Shown one piece after another: positions 8,330 through 15,163 of a stretch of 33,615 nucleotides of DNA; within the stretch, counting starts at the first letter, position 1, and the number at the start of each line of letters is the position of its first letter. The notes under the pieces are model-generated. The model was given only the letters and a program-made list of their open reading frames with translations. It was not told where the DNA came from and ran no database searches. The DNA lies in assembly GCA_016190625.1 (NCBI GenBank), contig JACPQF010000158.1:1-33615 (forward strand), given 5' to 3'. Origin of the DNA: Chloroflexota bacterium (GTDB taxonomy: Bacteria; Chloroflexota; Dehalococcoidia; JACPQF01). The position numbers were made by a program, and so were the translations under genes.

Positions 8330-8674
8330 CTGGAAACGATCGAGGCCGCTCGTTTAGCTGTCGAGGTCGCCGCCGACAAGCAGGCCGAGGATATCATCTT
8401 GCTCGATATCCGCCGGGTTAGCAGCTTCGCCGACTATTTCGTGATCTGCACCGCTCAGACTGAACGGCAGATGAAAGCCTTGGCGGACGACATAGATGAG
8501 AAGCTGGGGAAAGCTGGCGTCACCCCCCTCCGCAGCGAAGGGGCACCCGACTCCGGCTGGGTCCTCCTCGACTTCGGAGACGTTGTCGTACACGTGTTGA
8601 GTCCATTACAGCGCGAATTTTACCATCTCGAGCGCGTGTGGAGCGATGGCATTCCTGTCGTGAGAATTCAGTGA
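8330..8674 (+). CDS. rsfS: Ribosomal silencing factor RsfS (YbeB/Iojap family)
   Basis: RsfS binds ribosomal protein uL14 and blocks subunit joining when nutrients are low. The core SSFADYFVICTAQTERQMKALADDI and the C-terminal WVLLDFGDVVVHVLSPLQREFYHLERVW are diagnostic. The annotatable TTG at 8399 would cut off the conserved first helix (LAVEVAADKQAEDIILLDIR). The frame is open back to a TGA at 8324, and the only start-like codon there is CTG at 8330, placed 8 nt after a perfect GGAGG (8317-8321); this gives 114 aa, the usual length. An ATG at 8311 is in another frame. So either translation starts at CTG or a frameshift has occurred. The 62-aa membrane protein follows 15 bp downstream. Confidence 0.9.
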   Translation: METIEAARLAVEVAADKQAEDIILLDIRRVSSFADYFVICTAQTERQMKALADDIDEKLGKAGVTPLRSEGAPDSGWVLLDFGDVVVHVLSPLQREFYHLERVWSDGIPVVRIQ

Positions 8675-8689
8675 GGAGGCCTTTGCCCT

Positions 8690-8878
8690 GTGAACGGCAC
8701 CGGAGTTAGCTCCAAACTCTTTGTCATCGGCATAGTCATCGGCATCACCGGCGGCGTTGTGGTTGGCTCGATCTTGGGCATGCAACTGGGCGAGAAGTCG
8801 GTGAGCTTCTTGCGGCGACGGCTGAACAGGCTAGTCAAGCCGAAGCGGTCGGTGCGCTTCGACTTGCTACTTCAATAG
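8690..8878 (+). CDS. Small single-pass membrane protein (62 aa), unknown function
   Basis: The GTG start at 8690 follows GAGGAGG by about 10 nt. Residues 10-32 form one Gly/Val/Ile-rich membrane helix (LFVIGIVIGITGGVVVGSILG). A basic tail with LRRRLNRLVKPKRS follows and should be cytoplasmic. The pattern resembles YtxH-type small membrane proteins only in outline. It sits 15 bp after rsfS and is probably in the same transcript. It converges with ndk, with only 18 bp between the stop codons and no clear hairpin there. Confidence 0.65.
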   Translation: MNGTGVSSKLFVIGIVIGITGGVVVGSILGMQLGEKSVSFLRRRLNRLVKPKRSVRFDLLLQ

Positions 8879-8896
8879 GGCAGTAACGTCGCCAGA

Positions 8897-9346
8897 CTAT
8901 TCGAAGACCCAGGGATCTACCGCACGCTCGTAGGACATTAACTCGTCGGCCTGGAAGAACAAATCCACTTCCTTCTGAGCATTCTCCGTCGAATCCGAGC
9001 CGTGAATGATGTTCCGGCCGATTTCGAGGGCGTAGTCGCCCCTGATCGTTCCGGGAGCCGCATCAGCCGGATTGGTGGCCCCCATGGTGTTTCTCACCAC
9101 CTGCACGGCGTTGTTACCCTCGAAGACGGCCACGACTACGGGGCTCGACGTGATGTAGGCTACCAGAGGCTCGAAAAAGGCTTTCCCCCGGTGGATGCCA
9201 TAGTGTCGTTCGGCCAAGTCGCGGTCGATGCGGATCATCTTCATCGCCACTATCTTTAGACCCCGACTTTCCAGCTTCGAAACCACCGGTCCGATCAGGC
9301 CTCTTTGGACCCCATCGGGCTTGACGATAACCAAGGTGCGCTCCAT
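8897..9346 (-). CDS. ndk: Nucleoside diphosphate kinase
   Basis: Ndk transfers the gamma-phosphate of ATP to nucleoside diphosphates through a phosphohistidine. The 149-aa product starts [16 protein letters not shown], has the GATNP and GTIRGDY motifs and the active-site His115 in NIIHGSDS; length and order match the family. The ATG at 9346 has AAGGAG 5 nt upstream; a longer in-frame start at 9379 adds 11 unconserved residues and is rejected. It is a stand-alone housekeeping gene here, transcribed away from the repeat region at 9474-9545. Confidence 0.97.
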   Translation of the reverse strand: MERTLVIVKPDGVQRGLIGPVVSKLESRGLKIVAMKMIRIDRDLAERHYGIHRGKAFFEPLVAYITSSPVVVAVFEGNNAVQVVRNTMGATNPADAAPGTIRGDYALEIGRNIIHGSDSTENAQKEVDLFFQADELMSYERAVDPWVFE

Positions 9347-9473
9347 CGTATCTCCTTCATCTACTATTTGTCCATCCAACTCGGTCTAACCAAAGGTCTC
9401 GCCATGATGTATCATGCTACCAGCCAGACCCTTTCGGTTTCAATGATGCTCGAAAGCATGCGCGGGTACGGGG

Positions 9474-9650
<177 letters not shown>

Positions 9651-9685
9651 CTATTCTACACGATGATGAGAGCAATGCACCTTTT

Positions 9686-10465
9686 TCAAACAAACGCTAT
9701 CGGCCAAGGCAGATCCGCCGGGCTAGCCTGCCAGCGACGTGCCGACTCCGTTTCGGCGAAAAGATCGGAGGCCATTCGGTCGTCCGGATCCATGCGGTGG
9801 GCTTCGTCGCGGAGCGAGCGATAATCGGTCTGAAGGTGGCCGGCAAGTCCCATGTCAGCGAGCAGAAGCTTCGCTTTGAGGCAATCAGGCGCCAAACATA
9901 GCAGGCTATTGCAGACTTGCGCCGCCTCGCCATAGGTTTCTGCCCGCCAGAGGGCCTCCGCCTGGCCGACCGCAGCGTCGAGGCGGTTTGGATCTTCGAC
10001 CACCACCGCGCCTAGCTCTTTCGCTGCTCTCCTGTAGAGCCCGGACCGCAGGTAGATCCGGCCTAAGGCCGCACGCGTTGGTTTGAGCCGGTCGGCTGAT
10101 GCGCCATCATGTTGGCGATTGAGACCAAGGACCTCCCGGCGAAGGCGGGCGTCATCCGGTTGTAGGTCAAGAGCCCGTTCGAGCTGAACGAGAGCCTCTG
10201 GCAGGCGTCCCTCAATCCTGTAGGCGGCGCCCAGCCCGGTCAAGGCGGAGACGTTCTCCGGGTCGGCGCTCAAAACCAGCCTAAAGTGGTCGCCGGACTT
10301 GCTAGCTTGGCCCATCACTGCATAGGCTTCGCCCAGCACGCAGTGGGCGTCGATGGCTTTCGGATAAAGCCGGAGGACATATCCTGCCAAACTGATAGCC
10401 TGGCCTGCCTCATGGGCATTTAGACTGCGCCGGGCGAGGGCGCAGAGAGAACCAACCGTGGGCAT
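9686..10465 (-). CDS. TPR-repeat protein
   Basis: This 259-aa soluble protein is built of tetratricopeptide repeats, which usually form protein-binding superhelices. Clear units include AIDAHCVLGEAYAVMGQASKSGDHFRLVL, then VSALTGLGAAYRIEGRLPEALVQLERAL, and later units around GRIYLRSGLYRRAAKELG and GQAEALWRAETYGEAAQVC. There is no signal peptide or catalytic domain. AGGAAG lies 5 nt before the ATG. A promoter at 10619-10647 gives it a 5' leader of about 145 nt holding a strong hairpin. Its partner is unknown; it is not obviously linked to its neighbours. Confidence 0.85.
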   Translation of the reverse strand: MPTVGSLCALARRSLNAHEAGQAISLAGYVLRLYPKAIDAHCVLGEAYAVMGQASKSGDHFRLVLSADPENVSALTGLGAAYRIEGRLPEALVQLERALDLQPDDARLRREVLGLNRQHDGASADRLKPTRAALGRIYLRSGLYRRAAKELGAVVVEDPNRLDAAVGQAEALWRAETYGEAAQVCNSLLCLAPDCLKAKLLLADMGLAGHLQTDYRSLRDEAHRMDPDDRMASDLFAETESARRWQASPADLPWPIAFV

Positions 10466-10528
10466 ACTACTTCCTGACGGACTTACACAGTGCCCTGAAG
10501 CGACTCACCAAGGTGGCATGCCTCGTCC

Positions 10529-10566
10529 GTAGGGGCGAATCCTTCGGGTGAAGGATTCGCCCCTAC
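10529..10566. repeat. 17-bp GGGGCGA-armed hairpin in the TPR gene leader
   Basis: GTAGGGGCGAATCCTTC (10529-10545) and GAAGGATTCGCCCCTAC (10550-10566) are perfectly complementary with a 4-nt loop. There is no adjacent T-run. It lies downstream of the promoter at 10619-10647 and upstream of the TPR start. It could be a mobile palindrome or a leader structure. Confidence 0.85.
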
Positions 10567-10618
10567 AGGACTGGACCATGCCATCGCCCTGACCGAAGGG
10601 CACCGCTGGACTCCTGTA

Positions 10619-10647
10619 ATTATGCGCGTATGATGGGGAAAAGTCAA
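10619..10647 (-). promoter_or_regulatory. Promoter of the TPR gene
   Basis: On the minus strand, TTGACT (10647-10642), 17-bp spacer and CATAAT (10624-10619). Transcription would start near 10612. Confidence 0.7.
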
Positions 10648-10673
10648 TCGCAACACAGAGGGCGGGAAGCGAA

Positions 10674-11093
10674 TCACGGCGCCGGGGATAGGGAGTCTAG
10701 CTCGTCCTCCACCAACCGGGCGATGTGGTGGGACTGGCTGAGGCACATGTCGACGCCCAGCACCTGAGTAAACAGCCATTCGTTCTTAGGATGGTTGACG
10801 CGAGCAATGGTGCGCTTCACGCCGAACTCCGTTTTGGCCAATAGGCAGACTACCAAGTTATCCTCGTCCTCTCCCGTGGCAGCCACTACAGCGTCCGCCT
10901 GACGCATGGGCGAACCGCGCAGCGTAGCTAACTCCGTGCCATCGCCGATCGCGACGTGGAAGCCTAGCTCCTTGGTTGCCAGCGCCGCGGTCTCCGCCCG
11001 ACGCTCCATGACTGACACCGTGTGTCCTCTGGCTCTCAGGTCCGCCGCCAAAAAGGTCCCCATCTTTCCGGCGCCAACTATGAACACGTGCAT
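10674..11093 (-). CDS. TrkA-N domain NAD-binding protein
   Basis: This 139-aa protein is a single RCK/TrkA-N Rossmann domain. MHVFIVGAGKMG holds the GxGxxG nucleotide loop at residues 7-12, the acidic end of strand 2 is MERR, and DAVVAATGEDEDNL is the usual TrkA strand-4 motif. It lacks the TrkA_C domain. TrkA-type subunits gate K+ transporters by binding NAD(H) or ATP in the cytoplasm; no TrkH/TrkG channel is in the window. The ATG at 11093 lies 20 nt after the upstream TrkA-like gene; the longer frame upstream has no family match. It probably works with that neighbour, which carries N and C domains. Confidence 0.9.
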   Translation of the reverse strand: MHVFIVGAGKMGTFLAADLRARGHTVSVMERRAETAALATKELGFHVAIGDGTELATLRGSPMRQADAVVAATGEDEDNLVVCLLAKTEFGVKRTIARVNHPKNEWLFTQVLGVDMCLSQSHHIARLVEDELDSLSPAP

Positions 11094-11112
11094 ACGCGTA
11101 ACCCCGCTTCGT

Positions 11113-11757
11113 TCAGTGAACCATAGCCTCCAGCCTCGACTTGGCACTGGCAGACGCAGCGATATGGACGATATCGCCTGGCTCAAACACGGTTTCCGGT
11201 GGCGGGATGGAGGAACTGCCAGCTCGGGTCAGGGCCACCACCACGATCTCAGCCGGCGCCACAAGGTCTGCAACCTTTCGTCCAGCCAAGCCCTGCTTTA
11301 CCTCGATCGCCACTAGCTCGATCTCACCACTGCCAAAAGTGTAATGGCTGGTGAGACCGGAATAAAGGAACATCTCCCGCACCTTGTCCGATCCCCAAAT
11401 GGTGGGCGAGATCGTCGGGATGCCGATGCGGCGGTAGACCTGCGCTCTCTCCGGATCTTTGATACGTGTTACGACTCTGGACACGTGGAAGATGTGCTTG
11501 GCGATAATGGCCGAAATGATGTTGGTGTTGTCTCCGTTGGTCAGCGAAGCGAAGGCGTCGGCGGTTTCGATGCCCGATTCGACCAGGATCTTCCTGTCGA
11601 AGCCAATGCCAACTCGCTTTTTCCCGCCATAGGCCCCGCTAAGGCGTTCAAAAGCCATGCGGTCTTTGTCGACGATCGTGACGTCGTGGCCTTCGACATG
11701 GAGAGTCATGGCCAACCGCGCCCCCACTCGCCCGCAGCCCACGATGATAGCCTTCAT
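11113..11757 (-). CDS. TrkA family potassium uptake regulator (TrkA-N plus TrkA-C)
   Basis: This 214-aa protein starts MKAIIVGCGRVGARLA with the GxGxxG loop at 7-12, then IVDKD as the acidic NAD-ribose contact and FASLTNGDNTNI. A TrkA_C-like domain follows from about residue 137 (IELVAIEV ... VFEPGDIVHIAA). It should be a cytosolic gating subunit of a Trk/Ktr K+ channel. The ATG at 11757 has GGAGG 9 nt upstream; the longer frame to 11973 crosses the promoter and hairpin and is rejected. It is the first gene of a two-gene TrkA operon. The leader contains two small hairpins, one of which covers its ribosome binding site. Confidence 0.93.
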   Translation of the reverse strand: MKAIIVGCGRVGARLAMTLHVEGHDVTIVDKDRMAFERLSGAYGGKKRVGIGFDRKILVESGIETADAFASLTNGDNTNIISAIIAKHIFHVSRVVTRIKDPERAQVYRRIGIPTISPTIWGSDKVREMFLYSGLTSHYTFGSGEIELVAIEVKQGLAGRKVADLVAPAEIVVVALTRAGSSSIPPPETVFEPGDIVHIAASASAKSRLEAMVH

Positions 11758-11779
11758 CTGACATTGCCTCCGCTTCCGG

Positions 11780-11807
11780 AGGGGCGATGAAAAAGCCGTT
11801 CGCCCCT
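11780..11807. repeat. GGGGCGA-armed hairpin at the 5' end of the trkA transcript
   Basis: AGGGGCGA (11780-11787) pairs with TCGCCCCT (11800-11807). On the minus strand the promoter at 11815-11843 would start RNA at about 11808, so the hairpin would form the very 5' end. The following CTCCG-GAAG-CGGAG hairpin overlaps the ribosome binding site and shares two bases with this one. Confidence 0.6.
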
Positions 11808-11814
11808 GTTTTCC

Positions 11815-11843
11815 AGTATAACCTGAAGCGAGGGGTAAAGCAA
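11815..11843 (-). promoter_or_regulatory. Promoter of the trkA pair
   Basis: Minus strand TTGCTT (11843-11838), 17-bp spacer, TATACT (11820-11815). It lies in the gap after the EamA/SMR gene, so the trkA pair is likely a separate transcript from the thiL operon. Confidence 0.7.
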
Positions 11844-11950
11844 CGTCGCCACTGACGACAGTCAGTCTTCGGCTTGAACTTTGTCGAGAATGCCGAGTAG
11901 CGCCGACACCAACTCCAGCGCCAGTCGGGATGGCTGGCAAGCACTGCATT

Positions 11951-12349
11951 TTACTCCGGCTTCGAGAGACCAACCACTACCACGCCAGAGACGATGATGA
12001 AGATGCCAACCATTCTTGTGAGGGAGACGTTTTCTTTCAAGATGAGCCAGGCCATGATTACCACGAGAACGTAACTGAGGCTCAGCAGCGGGTAGGCGAA
12101 GCTAAGGGGGACGCGAGATATGACGGAGAGCCAAAAGACGGAGCCGAGAAAGATGAACGAGAAGCCGCCTAGAACATAGGCATTAGTGAAAGCGCGAACC
12201 AGCCCAGATAGAACCAACCCGGGCTGCAGACTGAACGTGCCGACGTTGTTCATGCCATGCTTGAGAAGAAGCTCGCCAGTTACCGAGAAGGACATGGCCA
12301 CGAGAAGGATTAGAAGCGCTCTTGCCGTCGGGCTAAGAAGGAAAAGCAA
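11951..12349 (-). CDS. Small EamA/SMR-like four-helix membrane transporter
   Basis: This roughly 132-aa protein has four predicted membrane helices. It resembles the half-size DMT superfamily proteins (SMR, ArnE/ArnF): helix 1 ends in GELLLKHGM, matching the conserved Glu/Lys region, and the last pair is VPLSFAYPLLSLSYVLVVIMAWLILKE followed by VSLTRMVGIFIIVSGVVVVGLS. Such proteins act as dimers exporting cations or flipping lipid-linked sugars. Start choice is uncertain: TTG at 12349 follows AGGGGGT; TTG at 12370 and GTG at 12406 (overlapping the MATE gene by 22 bp) are alternatives. It is the last gene of the thiL-tsaE-tsaB-MATE series. The substrate is unknown. Confidence 0.82.
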   Translation of the reverse strand: MLFLLSPTARALLILLVAMSFSVTGELLLKHGMNNVGTFSLQPGLVLSGLVRAFTNAYVLGGFSFIFLGSVFWLSVISRVPLSFAYPLLSLSYVLVVIMAWLILKENVSLTRMVGIFIIVSGVVVVGLSKPE

Positions 12350-12384
12350 GTTCCGTAGACCCCCTCTCAATTCACGTAGCCGAA

Positions 12385-13743
12385 TTATACGATTGTTTTC
12401 TGCCACTTTCCAGAGGCAAAGCGCCGCCAAAGCAGACCGCCTCGCGCGTACATGTCCCCGACCATGGCAATCCAAGCCCCGGCCACGCCAAAACCGGCGA
12501 CCGTTGCCAGCAGAAATCCGGCGGAGACCCTCCCTGCCCAGAGACATACTAACATGATGAACATTACCCAGCGGGTATCTCCCGCCCCGCGCAGGCTGCC
12601 CGAGAACACATGTAACGACGCAATCGCTGGAGCGGCCGCCGCCATTATTCTGGTCAAAGTGATTGTCTGAGCGACGACCGCCGGGTCGTTCACGAAGAAC
12701 GCGGAGATCTGCTCGGCAAAGACGAAGAGACCGACACCAAGCGTTGTCACGACCGCCAGGGCATAGACTTGGCTCAAATAGCCACTCCTCTTCGCTAGGT
12801 CCGGCCGGCCGGCGCCAAGGGCCTGTCCCACGAGAGTCGCAGCCGCAATGCCAAAGCCGAAGCCAGGCGTGATGGCGATGGTCTCGATCCTCATGGCCAC
12901 CACGTGGGCGGCAAATTGGGCTGTGCCAAGACTGCTGATAATCATGGCAAAGACTATCTGGGCCGCGTTGGTCTGTAACGTCTCCAGTCCAGCCGGAATG
13001 CCGACGTTCAGAATTCGCCCAATCTGCTTGGTGTCGACGCTCAGGCGCCGGAGAAGGTCGGACTGAACGTATCCTCTTCCTCTCACCACCAGCCAGACCA
13101 TCAGGAAGCCGCCGATGCCTCGGGACAACGCCGATGCCAGACCGGCCCCGGTTACCCCAAGGGCCGGAATGCCCAACGCGCCATAGATGAGGGCTAGGCT
13201 AAGGACAACGTTAGTGGCGTTTACTGCTAGCATCACCAGCATTGGCGTTCTGGTATCGCCGGCTCCGCGCAGGATCGCAGCCCCGACAAACAACAGGCTG
13301 GATAGAAACAGGCTACCTCCGGCAATTCGTAGGTAAGCTGCCCCTAGGTTGACCACATCGGGCTCGGATCGGAATAGCGTGAAGATGGATTCCGCAAAGA
13401 CCACGACCAGCCCCGAGCTGGCAACGCCGATGACTGTAGCGATGACAAAGGACTGCTGCACAACTAGCCCGACAAGGTGGAGCTCTCTCGCCCCGACGTG
13501 TCGAGCGATTATCGCGGTGCTTCCCACGCCGATGGAGGTGAAGAGAGCTATGGCGATCTGCATCACTTGCTCGCCAAGTCCGACCGCCGCGAGGGGAGCG
13601 GCGCCGAGGTGGCCGACCAAATAGATGGTGACGAGGCCGACGAGCACGTTGAGCCACTGCTCGGCTACGGCCGGCCACGAAAGCCGTAACACGCGATGTC
13701 GCAGCGCCACTCTCTCCATAGTGCTCGCAAGGGTGTCTGCCAA
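12385..13743 (-). CDS. MATE family efflux transporter
   Basis: This 452-aa integral membrane protein has about 12 hydrophobic segments in two similar halves. LSWPAVAEQWLNVLVGLVTIYLVGHLG at the start of the first half and VGIPAGLETLQTNAAQIVFAMIISSLG at the start of the second are typical of MATE drug/metabolite antiporters driven by Na+ or H+. The TTG start at 13743 is preceded by AAAGGT about 8 nt away; an ATG at residue 9 has no ribosome binding site. It follows tsaB by 15 bp and should be in the same operon. Substrate cannot be predicted. Confidence 0.93.
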   Translation of the reverse strand: MADTLASTMERVALRHRVLRLSWPAVAEQWLNVLVGLVTIYLVGHLGAAPLAAVGLGEQVMQIAIALFTSIGVGSTAIIARHVGARELHLVGLVVQQSFVIATVIGVASSGLVVVFAESIFTLFRSEPDVVNLGAAYLRIAGGSLFLSSLLFVGAAILRGAGDTRTPMLVMLAVNATNVVLSLALIYGALGIPALGVTGAGLASALSRGIGGFLMVWLVVRGRGYVQSDLLRRLSVDTKQIGRILNVGIPAGLETLQTNAAQIVFAMIISSLGTAQFAAHVVAMRIETIAITPGFGFGIAAATLVGQALGAGRPDLAKRSGYLSQVYALAVVTTLGVGLFVFAEQISAFFVNDPAVVAQTITLTRIMAAAAPAIASLHVFSGSLRGAGDTRWVMFIMLVCLWAGRVSAGFLLATVAGFGVAGAWIAMVGDMYARGGLLWRRFASGKWQKTIV

Positions 13744-13758
13744 TCTTGGTACCTTTCG

Positions 13759-14451
13759 TTAAGGCTTTTGTCGTAGTGTAATCGGCGGACGGCGCAGGTA
13801 AAGAGGCTGAAGGGTCGCCGCGTTGGTTGTCTTTCCTTCCGACAGGGCTGTCTCGTGCCGTTGCCAGCCAAGGGAAGCCAGAAAGCCAGCGCGTCGCAGG
13901 CGAGCCGCCTCAGGCAATAACGCCGCTTTGGTGCCTAGAAGGGCCGCGATTTCAGCGGCCAGGGACTCGTCGATCTCCCCCGTGAGAACCGTGTCGGCGC
14001 CAATCTTACCAGAAAGCGTTGGCAATGTGGTAATGTGCTCCGCGATAAGACGTCGCCAACCTCCATCACTCTGCTGGAAAAGGGCGGCGGCAACCTCCTC
14101 GCGTCCGGCCCGCAGCAGGGCGCAGATAGGCTTGCCACACCAGGCCTGCTGATAGGCTTGCGCCTCGAGGGTCGATATCCCCATCAGGGGAATATTCAGA
14201 CTGAAGGATAGGGCCTTGGCGGCGCTCATGCCAACCCTGATGCCATTGAAGCTGCCCGGCCCCGTGGTAACTACCAACCGCGTCAAATCGGCCATGCCGA
14301 GGCGGGCGAGGGTAAGCACGTGTTGAATGGCGGGGAACAGCTCCACGGTGTGGTTCATTCCTGACTGCCAGGTTAGCTCGGCTGCGACCTGACGGCCATC
14401 ATGTAGGGCTACGCTCGCCACCCTGGTCGACGTATCTATTGCCAACAGCAT
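13759..14451 (-). CDS. tsaB: tRNA threonylcarbamoyladenosine biosynthesis protein TsaB
   Basis: TsaB is the inactive ASKHA-fold partner of TsaD in the complex making t6A37 of ANN-decoding tRNAs. The 230-aa product begins MLLAIDTSTRVASVALHDG and has the diagnostic TTGPGSFNGIRVGMSAAKAL block near residues 62-81, followed by GISTLEAQA. Length is normal. The C-terminal half is variable as usual. tsaE lies upstream in the same orientation, separated by a 220-bp gap that holds a palindromic repeat; TsaD is not in the window. Confidence 0.95.
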   Translation of the reverse strand: MLLAIDTSTRVASVALHDGRQVAAELTWQSGMNHTVELFPAIQHVLTLARLGMADLTRLVVTTGPGSFNGIRVGMSAAKALSFSLNIPLMGISTLEAQAYQQAWCGKPICALLRAGREEVAAALFQQSDGGWRRLIAEHITTLPTLSGKIGADTVLTGEIDESLAAEIAALLGTKAALLPEAARLRRAGFLASLGWQRHETALSEGKTTNAATLQPLYLRRPPITLRQKP

Positions 14452-14486
14452 CTAAGATTCCGTTCCCGATCTTCCAAGATACATTC

Positions 14487-14652
14487 CACCGCTCACAACG
14501 GCACGCCCGGACGTCGAGGCTCCAGCCGGTAAACTCGGACTTACCTGGTGGATCGACTGGTGCAACCGGCTGAAGCCTCACTGTCCGAGTATTGGTATGC
14601 TGCGATTGCTCTTGTCGCTAACGTAGTGGGACTAGACCTTTCACCGCTCACA
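14487..14652. repeat. Direct repeats flanking the tsaE-tsaB spacer element
   Basis: CACCGCTCACA occurs at 14487-14497 and again at 14642-14652 in the same orientation. Between them lies a 144-bp segment including the 76-bp palindrome. They may be target duplications of an insertion or chance. Confidence 0.45.
14504..14579 (-). repeat. 76-bp palindromic repeat, copy 1
   Basis: Arms GAGGCTCCAGCCGGT (14516-14530) and ACCGGCTGAAGCCTC (14565-14579) pair with one mismatch. Read on the minus strand, it starts GAGGCTTCAGCCGGTT and ends GCCTCGACGTCCGGGCG. It aligns without gaps with the 76 bp at 32611-32686, and slightly less well with 22644-22720. Confidence 0.85.
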
Positions 14653-14671
14653 GGGCATCCGGCTGACGCCC

Positions 14672-15163
14672 TTACGCCTCAGATCCATCCTTGCTGAACA
14701 GCCTTCTTAGCTCGTCCATCAGCCTTATGTAGCGAGAACCAACGGCGCTCAGCTCGATGTGCCGTTTGGTCGGGCTTACGTACGTCAGCTTGATCAATAG
14801 GTACTGATGAGGCCAGAGGAAGGTCGCCCTCTCCGCCCACTCTATGACCGTGACGCCCCCGCCATACAGGTATTCCTCGAGACCGAGGTCCATTGCCTCC
14901 TCGGGCGAGTCCACCCGGTAGAGGTCCATGTGGTAGAGCGGCATTCGCCCATCGTATTCGTTGACCAGAGTGAAGGTGGGGCTGCGTGTATATTCCGCCA
15001 CCCCAAGCCCTCTGGCCAGCCCCTGCGTTAGACTCGTCTTGCCGGCGCCGAGCCGTCCAGTTAGAAGATAGACGTCGCCCGGTTCGGCCAATCTCCCTAG
15101 CTTCTCGCCTAGCAATTGCGTCTGCTCCTTGCTCTTGCTGATCAACGAAAGGGAGACGGTCAT
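14672..15163 (-). CDS. tsaE: tRNA threonylcarbamoyladenosine biosynthesis ATPase TsaE
   Basis: TsaE is the P-loop ATPase that drives turnover of the TsaBD complex in t6A synthesis. The 163-aa product has the Walker A loop GRLGAGKTS at residues 36-44, SPTFTLVNEY, then the Walker B-like YHMDLYRV and VIEWAER. Its ATG overlaps the thiL TGA in an ATGA junction, so translation is coupled to thiL. Length is normal. Confidence 0.96.
   Translation of the reverse strand: MTVSLSLISKSKEQTQLLGEKLGRLAEPGDVYLLTGRLGAGKTSLTQGLARGLGVAEYTRSPTFTLVNEYDGRMPLYHMDLYRVDSPEEAMDLGLEEYLYGGGVTVIEWAERATFLWPHQYLLIKLTYVSPTKRHIELSAVGSRYIRLMDELRRLFSKDGSEA

Noticed and set aside
9347-9379. Longer N terminus for Ndk
   Set aside because: The 11 extra residues are not family-like and the internal ATG has AAGGAG at ideal spacing.
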